From assembly GCA_021792635.1 (NCBI GenBank), contig JAJYUH010000003.1:191211-255210 (forward strand): 64,000 nt of DNA, written 5' to 3'. This DNA comes from Natronospirales bacterium (GTDB lineage Bacteria > Pseudomonadota > Gammaproteobacteria > Natronospirales > REEB76). The position numbers and the translations under genes were made by a program. Within the stretch, counting starts at the first letter, position 1, and the number at the start of each line of letters is the position of its first letter. Below, piece after piece: positions 8,238-15,537 of the stretch. A model generated the notes under the pieces. It had not been told where the DNA came from. It saw nothing but the letters and a program-made list of their open reading frames with translations, and searched no databases.

Positions 8238-8282
8238 GTGATGGTTATAGCCCGGGGGCAAAGTGCCGCTGTTGCAGCGTGG

Positions 8283-8684
8283 TCAGGTCGCGGGCTGCGA
8301 AGCTCCGGCGGTGCTGGCCCCGGACGTGAGCACCGCCAACACGATGGCGACAATCAAGAGCGCGGGCACGTCCCCCAGCAGATGGCCATGATGCTCGGGG
8401 TACACAAATGCCTGAACCGCCATGATTCCGCCATGCACCACGCTCGACCAGACGGTGAACCAGATGAGGCTGAGATGCGCGAGTGGATTCCGGGCGGCGA
8501 TAATCAGGAATACGCCAAGCGTCGCGTAAACGCCGATGATCATCAGTGGGTAATCCGAATGGTTCGTGTTCCAGGACCAGCCGGACGGCCAGATCATCAT
8601 GAGCGGGTAGATGCCTATAATGAATATTACACCCACCACTATCAGCGCGATCTTCAGGTACGTGAGACGATGAATGTCGTTCAT
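8283..8684 (-). CDS. DUF6632 family four-helix membrane protein
   Basis: 133-residue integral membrane protein with four predicted helices (around residues 10-30, 45-65, 70-90 and 105-125). MIWPSGWSWN, HSDYPLMIIGVYATLG and HGGIMAVQAF are the recognisable family segments. Function is unknown. ATG 8684 is preceded by AAAGGAGAG. It lies alone, flanked by the 38-nt hairpin downstream and the IS200-like element upstream. Confidence 0.75.
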   Translation of the reverse strand: MNDIHRLTYLKIALIVVGVIFIIGIYPLMMIWPSGWSWNTNHSDYPLMIIGVYATLGVFLIIAARNPLAHLSLIWFTVWSSVVHGGIMAVQAFVYPEHHGHLLGDVPALLIVAIVLAVLTSGASTAGASQPAT

Positions 8685-8889
8685 GGTTCTCTCCTTTATG
8701 CCATAGTTCGCCGCCGGTTCATTTGGCGGCCGTCGCCCGTAGCGTTCCGGGACGTTCCCGCGAGCAGGACTATCAGGGTAACCGGCTGTTGAATGACAAT
8801 ATTGTTCGGCTGTGTTGTGCCGGCGGTTTTCCGGCGCCAGTAAGTTCTCTTTCCCTGACGTACTTTAGAGTCCCCGATAGGGGATCCGT

Positions 8890-9443
8890 AAACCCCTCGC
8901 CTTTAGGCGAAGGATAGGTAGGTAGTTTATGCTGAGGAGATGGAAGACTACAAACGTGGAAGTCATACGGTGTGGGATTGCAAGTACCACTTGGTGTGGA
9001 CGACGAAATACCGGTATGAGGTACTGGGAGGGGATGTTGGGCTGAGATGTCGGGAGTTGCTGAGGGAGATTGCGCGGAGCAAGGAGATGCGAATCTATGC
9101 GGGGTCGGTGAACCGGGATCACGTGCACATGCTGATCGGGATACCGCCGCAGATCTCGGTGTCACGGGCGGTACAATATTTGAAGGGCAAGAGTTCGCAC
9201 AAGCTGTGATCGGAGTTTTCAGCACTGAGGAAGCGGTACTGGGGACAGCACTTATGGGCCCGTGGGTATTGGGTGTGCACGAGCGGGAATGTCACGGATG
9301 AAGTGTGGAAGCGATACATTGAGGAGCAGACGCCGCCGGAGCCGGATGATGATTTTCACGTGGTGTAATCGGCCGAATGGCCGATGGATCCGGCTTTAAG
9401 CCGTCCTCTCTGAAGCCACCGCCTTGAGGCGGTGGAGTGTTCA
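8890..9443 (+). mobile_element. IS200/IS605-like element (tnpA only, defective)
   Basis: The element carries one Y1-transposase gene and hairpins at both ends instead of inverted repeats: TCGCC-TTTA-GGCGA at 8897-8910 on the left and CCACCGCC-TTGA-GGCGGTGG at 9416-9435 on the right. Subterminal hairpins are how this family marks its ends. No tnpB is present. Exact boundaries are estimated within about 10 bp because no target-site duplication is made. Confidence 0.75.
8940..9368 (+). pseudogene. tnpA: IS200-type Y1 transposase TnpA with in-frame stop
   Basis: 142 codons read the full family sequence (YHLVWTTKYRYEVL, the HUH motif in NRDHVHMLIG, then LWARGYWVCTSGNV and KRYIEEQ), but codon 90 is TGA (9207-9209) where Leu is expected after SSHKL. 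The frame is otherwise intact. The stop lies before the C-terminal KRYIEEQ helix that should carry the catalytic tyrosine, so a terminated product would be inactive. It is a recent loss, since no other damage is visible. Confidence 0.85.
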
Positions 9444-9508
9444 CATGGGATTTTTCCTTCCATGGTGTTGGGGAACGAAAGTGTACGCCTTGGGCCGCGC
9501 AATGACAC

Positions 9509-9546
9509 AGGGCCGGCTTGCAGTCACTAGTTCAGGCACCGGCCCT
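9509..9546. repeat. 38-nt hairpin repeat, copy 2
   Basis: Stem AGGGCCGG...CCGGCCCT with a 22-nt loop, ending 8 bp beyond the stop of the SdpI-like gene. Same length and stem as 8200-8237, with a compensatory change at the outermost pair. Both copies sit just downstream of minus-strand membrane-protein genes. Confidence 0.6.
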
Positions 9547-9553
9547 GCGGCTG

Positions 9554-9880
9554 TTACAAGCGGCGGACATAGATCCCGGCCAGCACCAGCGCGATCAGCA
9601 GCGGCAGCCAAAATCCCGCCAGATGGATGAGGAAAATCTCGAAGTTGCCGCCGGTGAGCCTGCTGTAGGGCCAGGCCCGCGCCACCACGGCGTACACCAC
9701 GCTCGCCAGCATCAGCATGATCCCAGCAAGCCGGTTGATTGAATACCACACACGATCATCCGCGAGGGCTTTTCGTATCCGGAATCCGTAGAACCGGTTG
9801 CGCGGGATGAGTCCCAGGGCGAGGGGTATAGCGGCCAGAAACAGCAGCGCCGCGGGAATGGCGAAAGGCTGCGAAAACAC
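9554..9880 (-). CDS. SdpI-family-like membrane protein
   Basis: 108-residue protein with three predicted transmembrane helices. Between the first two is IPRNRFYGFRIRKALADDRV followed by WYSINRLAG, the conserved segment of SdpI-type (bacteriocin immunity-like) proteins. I chose GTG 9880, just before the first helix; in-frame sequence further upstream overlaps the neighbouring oxidoreductase gene. It follows that gene by 22 bp in the same direction. The SdpI family name does not prove an immunity role. Confidence 0.65.
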   Translation of the reverse strand: MFSQPFAIPAALLFLAAIPLALGLIPRNRFYGFRIRKALADDRVWYSINRLAGIMLMLASVVYAVVARAWPYSRLTGGNFEIFLIHLAGFWLPLLIALVLAGIYVRRL

Positions 9881-9902
9881 GGGGTTCGGCCTGCGGAGCC
9901 TG

Positions 9903-10547
9903 TTATGAATTGTCCAGCAGCTTGAAGGCGTGGCTCCAGTCATTGCGTAGGAAGCCCGGGATACACCATAGGATGCACAAAGGTTCGATGGCGCGCGCCG
10001 CCTCGGCCTTGCCCATATCCGCAGTTTCCCAGCCGAATTGATCCAGGATATCACTCACGGTTTTCTTTGCAGCTTCGTCGTTTCCGCAAATGAACATGGT
10101 GGGTTTGCCGCCTTTGAACTTGGGATTGACCATGCAGGCACTGCCCACGGAATTGAATGCCTTGACGAAGCGAGTCTCCTTGAATTCCCGCTGCAAACGC
10201 TCCATCAGCGAGTCGTCCAGGCTGGTGAAGAATTTGAGCACGCCGTTGACGGGCGGGGCGTCGGCAATGGGGTTGGCCGCGTCAATCACCGGTTTGCCGG
10301 CGAAACTCGCCGCGCCTGCGGCGCGCAGCGCATCCGCGGCCGCCGTACCCTTGACGGCGAGCACCACCAGCTCGCCGAATTTGGCGGTTTCCGCAAAACT
10401 GCCGACGCGCGCTTTGGGGTTTTGCTTGCACCAGTCCGCAAGCTTGGCTGCGGTGCGCGTGCCCAGCATGACCTCGTGGCCGTGCTTCACGAAACCGCCG
10501 GCCAGCGTCGTGGCTACCGTACCCGAACCGAGAATCCCGACTTTCAT
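9903..10547 (-). CDS. NADPH-dependent F420-reductase-like (NAD(P)-binding) oxidoreductase
   Basis: 214-residue Rossmann-fold protein. MKVGILGSGTVATTLAGGF is the nucleotide-binding loop, with an acid-poor GTRT at the second strand that favours NADPH; VLAVKGTAAADAL, DAANPIAD and KAFNSVGSACM follow the family pattern. These proteins are named for F420:NADP oxidoreductase, but most bacterial members act on unknown substrates. ATG 10547 is preceded by GGAGGTG. Probably cotranscribed with the SdpI-like gene. Confidence 0.85.
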   Translation of the reverse strand: MKVGILGSGTVATTLAGGFVKHGHEVMLGTRTAAKLADWCKQNPKARVGSFAETAKFGELVVLAVKGTAAADALRAAGAASFAGKPVIDAANPIADAPPVNGVLKFFTSLDDSLMERLQREFKETRFVKAFNSVGSACMVNPKFKGGKPTMFICGNDEAAKKTVSDILDQFGWETADMGKAEAARAIEPLCILWCIPGFLRNDWSHAFKLLDNS

Positions 10548-10614
10548 AGCACACCTCCGCTCAATGGTTTCCTAAATAATATGCGTAAATCAGGCAGCCG
10601 GTGGCATCAAGTAA

Positions 10615-10803
10615 TTAACTCAACCGGGGCGCCGGCGCGTACCGTATTGTGCACCTCGGCCACCGCGTCGGTTTGCCGCAGCAGCTCCGCGACGGCCGCC
10701 GCCAGAGTAGAAACCCGTTGGCCGTGACCGGAAACGACATTGAGACACCGAGCAGTACCGAGACCATTGCCGTGAAAGGTTTGCTCCGAACAAAGGTAAA
10801 CAT
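10615..10803 (-). pseudogene. Possible small secreted protein gene, apparently frameshifted
   Basis: A strong ribosome site (GGGAGG) precedes ATG 10803 and an N-terminus that looks like a signal peptide (MFTFVRSKPFTAMVSVLLGV, cleavage near TANG). After about 30 codons this frame becomes Arg/Cys/Pro-rich, whereas a neighbouring frame reads a more natural STLAAAVAELLRQTDAVAEV to a stop near 10610. This suggests a frameshift in a short secreted-protein gene. I do not recognise a family. Confidence 0.3.
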
Positions 10804-10842
10804 ACCAATCCTCCCTTTATTGGCTGCATAGCCGGAGAGCTG

Positions 10843-11247
10843 CTATTGGACGTTGATGATGACCACATGGCCATCGCGCCGCTCCAGATCAATGGTAAGC
10901 GTCGAACCCGTGGGCTTGTTCACGATGTAGGTTTTGGGCGTGTACACGAAGCGTGCATGGTAGGAAGTACTGCCGCTCGCGATGGTATGCCCGGCGGCAT
11001 CCCTGCACCAGACGATGAGCGCGCCGACCTTGTCCAGTTGCGCCGTGTAAGGTCCGTTGCACGCGCTGGAAGTGGCCGGCGTTAGGTCCTGGATGCTGTA
11101 GATGGAACCTTCCGCAGACCCCAAGTGGTTTGCACCCGCTTCGATCCCGTAGGCCAGGCGCGTCGCCGGGTCGGTAAAGGCGTCACAGCCCGCAGCGATA
11201 ATCAGGCAGGCCAGCAACAGCAGCCAACGCGAAGTGCACTTCTTCAT
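10843..11247 (-). CDS. Hypothetical lipoprotein
   Basis: 134-residue protein with a lipoprotein signal: MKKCTSRWLLLLACLIIAAG followed by the lipidated Cys (lipobox IAAGC). The mature part is small, with two further Cys (SSACNGPYTAQL and IVWCRDAAG) that may form a disulfide, and a beta-rich C-terminus (KPTGSTLTIDLERRDG). No family recognised. ATG 11247 was preferred over 11277 because it begins the signal peptide. Confidence 0.65.
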   Translation of the reverse strand: MKKCTSRWLLLLACLIIAAGCDAFTDPATRLAYGIEAGANHLGSAEGSIYSIQDLTPATSSACNGPYTAQLDKVGALIVWCRDAAGHTIASGSTSYHARFVYTPKTYIVNKPTGSTLTIDLERRDGHVVIINVQ

Positions 11248-11437
11248 GTTATTTATCTGGACAGGGATGCGATCCATTCGTTAATGGTCTGGACTGTGGC
11301 CTGGCGCGAGAAAACTTTCTCCGTGTGCATGCGGTGCAACAGGGCGGAATGCTTGTTTACTTGTTCAGTCATTACTGCAGTTGTTCGCTAGATCGTCCTG
11401 AAGACCGTGGTCTGACCCGCGCTTGATTATCTGAGGG

Positions 11438-11869
11438 TTAAGGACGTTGCGGTGCGGGGACGAGGCCATAGCGTGCCATGACTGCAAAAAGCTGCGTGCG
11501 ATCTGGCGGCCCGCCAGCACTGACGACGTTAGCGACGTCGCGGAAGTACTGTGCGCCGATATCGGGAGTCAGGACAATGAGTGCCCGCGCGCGCTCACCG
11601 CCTGGATTGCTGAATCCATGCACCGAACCTCTGGGTGTGCGCATCCAGTCACCCGGGCGGAGATTGCGTGTATCGTTGTCAACCGAGTAGCGCAATGTTC
11701 CTTCAAGGACATAGACGCACTCCTCATTATGGGTGTGACTGTGCGGCGGCGGAACGTTCGATCCTGCCGGCACCGTTAATTCGAATACACCCAATCCGGC
11801 GTGGGCGGCTCCGTCGATCAGATACCGTATCTCCAGCTGTCCAATCTTGATTACGTCGGGTTGTGTCAT
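11438..11869 (-). CDS. Cupin-domain protein
   Basis: 143-residue single-cupin protein. Motif 1 metal ligands are seen in PPPHSHTHNEECVYVLEG (His, His, Glu) and motif 2 in PRGSVHGFSNPG (His). Similar stand-alone cupins are small sensors or dioxygenase/isomerase-like enzymes; the substrate is unknown. The gene is monocistronic, on the same strand as the integron cassettes, but I see no attC next to it. Confidence 0.82.
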   Translation of the reverse strand: MTQPDVIKIGQLEIRYLIDGAAHAGLGVFELTVPAGSNVPPPHSHTHNEECVYVLEGTLRYSVDNDTRNLRPGDWMRTPRGSVHGFSNPGGERARALIVLTPDIGAQYFRDVANVVSAGGPPDRTQLFAVMARYGLVPAPQRP

Positions 11870-12018
11870 GGCCGCTACCTCTGGTCCATTGGGTGAAAAA
11901 GTTCGTGCCTAAGGACATTATTCAGCCGCGCGGATTCTCGCACATTGGCTGTATGGTTGTGTTAGATCTGAGTATAAACGGTTGGGGATATCGAGATAGA
12001 TAGCCATTGTTTCATGCC

Positions 12019-12498
12019 TTAGCCAACCGCTTGCTTCACGAGCGCACCGATCTTTGTCTCGACGGTGGGGATCAGCTCCTTCAGCGCGTAGGCGGTCGGC
12101 CACATGGCGCCTTCGTCGAGGTTCGCCTTGTCGTTGAAGCCGAACGTCGCATACCGGTCCTTGAACTTATGCGCAGGGCGGAAGAAGCAGATGATCTTGT
12201 CGTCTTTGGCATACGCGGGCATTCCGTACCAGGTTCTCGGCGCGAGCTCCGGCGCGCTGGCCTTGATGATGGCATGCAGCCGTGCGGCCATGGTGCGGTC
12301 GGGCTCCGGCATCTTAGCGGTTGCCGCGCGCACATCCTTTTCGCCTGCGTTCCTGTTCTTATTCGCGCGGGCTTCGGCCTGCAGTTCCCGCGCCCGTTCC
12401 CGCATTGCGGCCCGTTCTTCGGCTGTGAAGCCCTTGAGCGGTTTCTTGGTTGTGGCAGCACGCTTCGCGGGCTTTTGCATTACTTCCTTTGGGCTCAT
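12019..12498 (-). CDS. DUF1801 (YdhG/IscX-like frataxin-fold) protein
   Basis: 159-residue protein with a Lys/Ala-rich N-terminus (residues 1-65) followed by a DUF1801 domain: LHAIIKASAPELAPRTWYG, MPAYAKDDKIICFF and YATFGFNDKANLDEG. Start ATG 12498 has GAGGTG upstream; the long extension to 12789 is antisense-like. Function is unknown; relatives are sometimes called iron chaperones. Confidence 0.8.
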   Translation of the reverse strand: MSPKEVMQKPAKRAATTKKPLKGFTAEERAAMRERARELQAEARANKNRNAGEKDVRAATAKMPEPDRTMAARLHAIIKASAPELAPRTWYGMPAYAKDDKIICFFRPAHKFKDRYATFGFNDKANLDEGAMWPTAYALKELIPTVETKIGALVKQAVG

Positions 12499-12560
12499 GG
12501 AACACCTCGTGCTGATTCCCGGCAAAACATGGAGCTGCCGGTTTGAGTATGTGGTCATGC

Positions 12561-12944
12561 CTATGATAGCGCGCTGATCATGACGTAGTACCCGTCCGGA
12601 TCCCGGAGGGCAAATTCCATGGTCCCGGTACTCGGGTTCCGGTGGGGTTCTTCTGCGAGCCTGGGCACGAGTCCGCGGGCCCTTTGCAAGGCCGGTTGGA
12701 AATCGTCCACGCGGAAGAACAGCAGCAGGCCGTTGCCGGGTTTTCCATGATCGGGGCTCATTAAGGGCGGATGTTCGTGGGCACCCCATTGGTGCAGGCA
12801 GAGCAGGACTGTGCCGTCGGAATCGAGAATTTGCCCGAAGTAATCATGCGCGGGAGCCGTCTCCGGTTGGCCAAAGAGCGTCTGGTACCACTTGAAGCTG
12901 GACCGGACATCTTTCACCCCGATGATGGTCCATATTCGTTTCAT
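12561..12944 (-). CDS. VOC (glyoxalase/bleomycin-resistance fold) family protein
   Basis: 127-residue single VOC protein: VKDVRSSFKWYQTLFGQPE at the start, LLLFFRVDDFQPAL in the middle and FALRDPDGYYVMIS at the end. ATG 12944 follows AGGAGA. Such proteins are common integron cassette cargo; here the degenerate attC at 12991-13080 lies immediately upstream, so it may once have been the next cassette, though no attC is recognisable after it. Confidence 0.85.
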   Translation of the reverse strand: MKRIWTIIGVKDVRSSFKWYQTLFGQPETAPAHDYFGQILDSDGTVLLCLHQWGAHEHPPLMSPDHGKPGNGLLLFFRVDDFQPALQRARGLVPRLAEEPHRNPSTGTMEFALRDPDGYYVMISALS

Positions 12945-12990
12945 CCGGATTCTCCTGTGGGGCTAATGAACATTGGATACCGTGGTCTGC

Positions 12991-13080
12991 CCCTAGTTTT
13001 CCCTCAGTAGGCGGGCAAAGCTCGCCGATAGGACGTCCGTGCCGCTGGCCCGCGCGCTTTGCCGCTGTACTCATTTAGGT
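12991..13080 (-). repeat. Degenerate attC recombination site
   Basis: On the minus strand the site starts with ACCTAAA at the end of the upstream gene and ends near ACTAGGG, weakened forms of the R'' and R' boxes. The body keeps a long imperfect palindrome, GAGTACAGCGGCAAAGC (13056-13072) against GCTTTGCCCGCCTACTG (13005-13021). It fits the array spacing but is probably inactive. Confidence 0.5.
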
Positions 13081-13646
13081 TCCTTCTTCTCCGGGTTGAA
13101 CAAGTCCTGGTACTTCTTTGCGAACCGGGCCTCCATCTTCTTTACTTCTTCTGGCCGTTCAGCGTAACGCTTCATCACCTTCTCTCCGGCCGGCTTCTCG
13201 TACGGTTCATCTTCAGTGATCTTCTCTCCGTCGTAGAACATCCACGTCCATTGCAGCATCGCTTTGACGTACGGTGGGTGCTCTGGGACGAGAATATGGT
13301 GATTCGCAATTGCCTTCAGAATCGCCCCCAACGCCGAGATGTCTGGATCAAAGGTGACTTCATCAGGGCTACCTTCGTCCATGTGCTTCAGATCGTTGAT
13401 GTTGAGCTTGTCGGTTATGTGCTTCGCGAACTTAGCCTTCGCAGGCGTCTCACCAGAGAGTGCTTCTCGTACCCCCATCGCGTAGTCTGCAAACGGCTTC
13501 TTCCCCGCCTTTAGCACGAGACCATGCAGGATGCCATCAGCCGCGCCTGCAAGGGAGATCGCGGAAATGCGGTCCTTGCGACTTACAAACAGGCCAATGG
13601 CAGTTTCAAGCTGCTGCTGGGCCAATACGAGTTTCTTGAGCGTCAA
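13071..13646 (-). CDS. Integron cassette protein of unknown function
   Basis: 191 residues, no signal peptide or membrane segment. The N-terminus (LAQQQLETAIGLFV, then ISAISLAGAADGILHGL) suggests a helical domain; the C-terminus is Lys/Glu-rich. I recognise it only as the kind of protein found in integron arrays. Start is TTG 13646; a rare ATT at 13655 with GGAGG four bases upstream is an alternative. The gene lies exactly between two attC sites, so it forms one cassette. Confidence 0.65.
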   Translation of the reverse strand: MTLKKLVLAQQQLETAIGLFVSRKDRISAISLAGAADGILHGLVLKAGKKPFADYAMGVREALSGETPAKAKFAKHITDKLNINDLKHMDEGSPDEVTFDPDISALGAILKAIANHHILVPEHPPYVKAMLQWTWMFYDGEKITEDEPYEKPAGEKVMKRYAERPEEVKKMEARFAKKYQDLFNPEKKEPK

Positions 13647-13668
13647 TTCGGCAATGTAGCCTCCTGCG

Positions 13669-13726
13669 CCCTAACGCTCGAAATCAGCAGCGCGCGTAGC
13701 GCGTCCGCTGGAATGAGTTGTTAACC
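13669..13726 (-). repeat. attC site (58 bp)
   Basis: Minus-strand reading begins with GGTTAAC (R'') and ends GAGCGTTAGGG (R'). Between them is an inverted repeat around CAGCGGACGCGCTACGCG and its complement. The R'' box contains the stop codon of the DinB-like gene, a normal cassette arrangement. Confidence 0.75.
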
Positions 13727-14227
13727 CTCAGCGGTTCGCTCACGTTGCATGATCAGCAAATCAAGCAGCTGAGGATCAGTGATACCTAACATGGTGAGAA
13801 TCGCGTGAGCCTGACCACGATGATGCGTCTGATGATTGAAAAGATGAGCAAGTATCTCCCCGCGCGTTTGCCGTTGCGGAGTGCCATTGAGAGTTCTGTA
13901 ATCCAAGAATTCCTCGAAGCATGACTCGGTGAGCTGTTCCACAAAGTGAGTGATGCGTTTATCTTCTTGCTCCCTAGCCGCAGTCAGGGATGGAAGATCG
14001 TCGAAAACTATCGCGTCGAGTCTATTCGGATGATCTCCTACGCCGGTGAGACGTCGCATCCAGATGCGATCTGCCGTCAAAAGGTGATTGAGAGTTCCGT
14101 GAAGGCTCTTGAAGTACACGCCAACATCTCTTCGATAAAGAGGATCAGGAAGCGCAACTGCCATCCGATACAGACGCGCGTTGGCCCAGGCGTTGTACCG
14201 CGCCATCATCACAAAGTGAGCTTTCAT
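13721..14227 (-). CDS. DinB-family (DUF664-like) protein
   Basis: 168-residue four-helix DinB-fold protein. Metal-binding histidines of the family are visible in LHGTLNHLLTADRIWM and LFNHQTHHRGQAHAIL. Members are putative metal-dependent thiol transferases or bacillithiol-like enzymes; activity here is unknown. Start is ATG 14227 or 14236. Its stop lies inside the R'' box of the attC at 13669-13726, so it ends a cassette, but only 7-16 bp separate it from the upstream GST gene. Confidence 0.82.
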   Translation of the reverse strand: MKAHFVMMARYNAWANARLYRMAVALPDPLYRRDVGVYFKSLHGTLNHLLTADRIWMRRLTGVGDHPNRLDAIVFDDLPSLTAAREQEDKRITHFVEQLTESCFEEFLDYRTLNGTPQRQTRGEILAHLFNHQTHHRGQAHAILTMLGITDPQLLDLLIMQRERTAEG

Positions 14228-14243
14228 GAGTATCATCTGCCGA

Positions 14244-14888
14244 TCATGACATACCGGCGTTAATCGCCAATTGGGCGGCGAAAGCCCGCTTGTAAGCGGG
14301 CCGTGCTTCTCCGCGAGCGACATAGCCAGCCAGTTTCGGAAACTCGTCCAGAATCCCCGACGATCTCAGCCTGAGCAGCACCGACACCATCATCAGATCG
14401 CCTGCGCTGAACGCACCATCGAGCCAGTCGGCATCACCCAATCGAGCGGATAGCTGACCCAGCCGATTGCGGATCCGATCCTGGACCAAAGGCAAGCGCT
14501 TCTTACTCCATGGCTTGTCGCCCTCCAGAAACTTGGCGGTCACAAGTTCAAGGATCGGCGGCTCCACAGTGTTGAGCGCGGCAAACATCCATGTGATCGC
14601 ACGCGCCCGGGCATTGGCATCGTCCGGCAACAGGCCCACATGGCGCTCGGCGATATGGAGGACGATCGCGCCGGTCTCGAACAGGGCGAGATCACCTTCC
14701 TCATAGGTTGGAATTTGGCCAAAAGGATGAATGCCCAGATGCGCGGGTTCCTTCATCGCACGGAACGAAACAAGGCGAACCTCGTAGGGTTGGCCCACTT
14801 CTTCGAGCGCCCAGCGAACGCGCGTATCACGCGCCAGCCCCTTGCCGCCATCAGGCGACCGTTCAAAGGCGGTAATGATGATGGCCAT
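14244..14888 (-). CDS. Glutathione S-transferase family protein
   Basis: 214 residues with an N-terminal thioredoxin-like GST domain (SFRAMKEPAHLGIHPFGQIP, then YEEGDLALFETGAIVLHIAE with the Glu-Thr/Ser glutathione-binding pair) and a helical C-terminal domain (FSAGDLMMVSVLLRLR). ATG 14888 follows GGAGGAG. It begins 25 bp after an attC R' end and is followed by the DinB gene without an intervening attC, making an apparent two-gene cassette. Confidence 0.87.
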   Translation of the reverse strand: MAIIITAFERSPDGGKGLARDTRVRWALEEVGQPYEVRLVSFRAMKEPAHLGIHPFGQIPTYEEGDLALFETGAIVLHIAERHVGLLPDDANARARAITWMFAALNTVEPPILELVTAKFLEGDKPWSKKRLPLVQDRIRNRLGQLSARLGDADWLDGAFSAGDLMMVSVLLRLRSSGILDEFPKLAGYVARGEARPAYKRAFAAQLAINAGMS

Positions 14889-14912
14889 CGCGAAGCTCCT
14901 CCTCACCTTTAG

Positions 14913-14984
14913 GTCCAACGCTTGAGCTCAGCCGCCGACAAGCCGCGTAGCGGGTTGGCGATCGGCCGGAGCGCGTTGTTGGGC
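14913..14984 (-). repeat. attC site (72 bp) with consensus R'' and R'
   Basis: The best-preserved site. Read on the minus strand, it starts GCCCAAC (matching RYYYAAC) and ends CTCAAGCGTTGGAC (matching GTTRRRY), with an imperfect palindromic body containing GGCTTGTCGGCGGC. Eight bases separate it from the stop of the preceding cassette gene. Confidence 0.88.
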
Positions 14985-14991
14985 GGCACGA

Positions 14992-15447
14992 TCACCATGA
15001 AAGGCTCGGCTTGGCGACCATGAGGTAAATAATAAGGACTATGATGAGCCCCGACGCACCGCCAAAGAAACGTCCCAACAGCGAAACGCGTTTGTATGAC
15101 GTTGAGTTGGGCCCGTTTGCCTCGAACAGCGCTATTTGCTTTTGCAGAAACATGAGTGAAACCGCGAAAGTGACCGCACCAAGAATCCATAGGAGCAGTG
15201 CAGCTTGGATCCATCTCAAGGTGAACGACCAAGATAGATGCGTGAGCCATAGACCCGTTACTACCATGAGCAGGTAGCCTGGAATTACCACGAGAGCGAC
15301 GAGGCGCTGAACCGCGCGAAGCACGAAGAGCCCGTGAACGGGATGGTCTCCATAGAACTCCATGACGATGCCCAGCCCCGCGCTTGTCCCCAGCGCGATG
15401 ATGGCGATTAGAATGTGGAGAAACTTAAGCCACACGTACTCAATCAT
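14992..15447 (-). CDS. DUF2269-like membrane protein (integron cassette)
   Basis: 151-residue integral membrane protein with four predicted helices; FLHILIAIIALGTSAGLG and GYLLMVVTGLWL are typical of the DUF2269 group. Function unknown. ATG 15447 lies 10 bp after the R' box of the upstream attC, the usual compact cassette layout, and the TGA stop is 8 bp before the next attC. Confidence 0.75.
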   Translation of the reverse strand: MIEYVWLKFLHILIAIIALGTSAGLGIVMEFYGDHPVHGLFVLRAVQRLVALVVIPGYLLMVVTGLWLTHLSWSFTLRWIQAALLLWILGAVTFAVSLMFLQKQIALFEANGPNSTSYKRVSLLGRFFGGASGLIIVLIIYLMVAKPSLSW

Positions 15448-15456
15448 GCTGGTGCC

Positions 15457-15537
15457 GCCCAACGTTTGAGTTAACCGGTGTGCAAAAGCAGAGCGAAGCG
15501 GCGCTTTTGCACGTCCGTGTTGAGCGAATTGTTAGCC
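15457..15537 (-). repeat. attC site (81 bp)
   Basis: Minus strand: GGCTAAC (R'') to CTCAAACGTTGGGC (R'), both matching the RYYYAAC/GTTRRRY consensus. The body is a strong palindrome: GTGCAAAAGCGCCGCTTCGC pairs with its complement ending in CTTTTGCAC. The preceding gene's stop (TAA) is inside R''. Confidence 0.88.

Noticed and set aside
8200..9546. The 38-nt hairpins as attC sites
   Set aside because: They lack RYYYAAC and GTTRRRY ends and lie outside the array; they look like a separate repeat type.
11918..12103. Small frame between cupin and DUF1801 genes
   Set aside because: No ribosome site, it overlaps the DUF1801 gene antisense-free but out of frame, and the sequence matches nothing I know.
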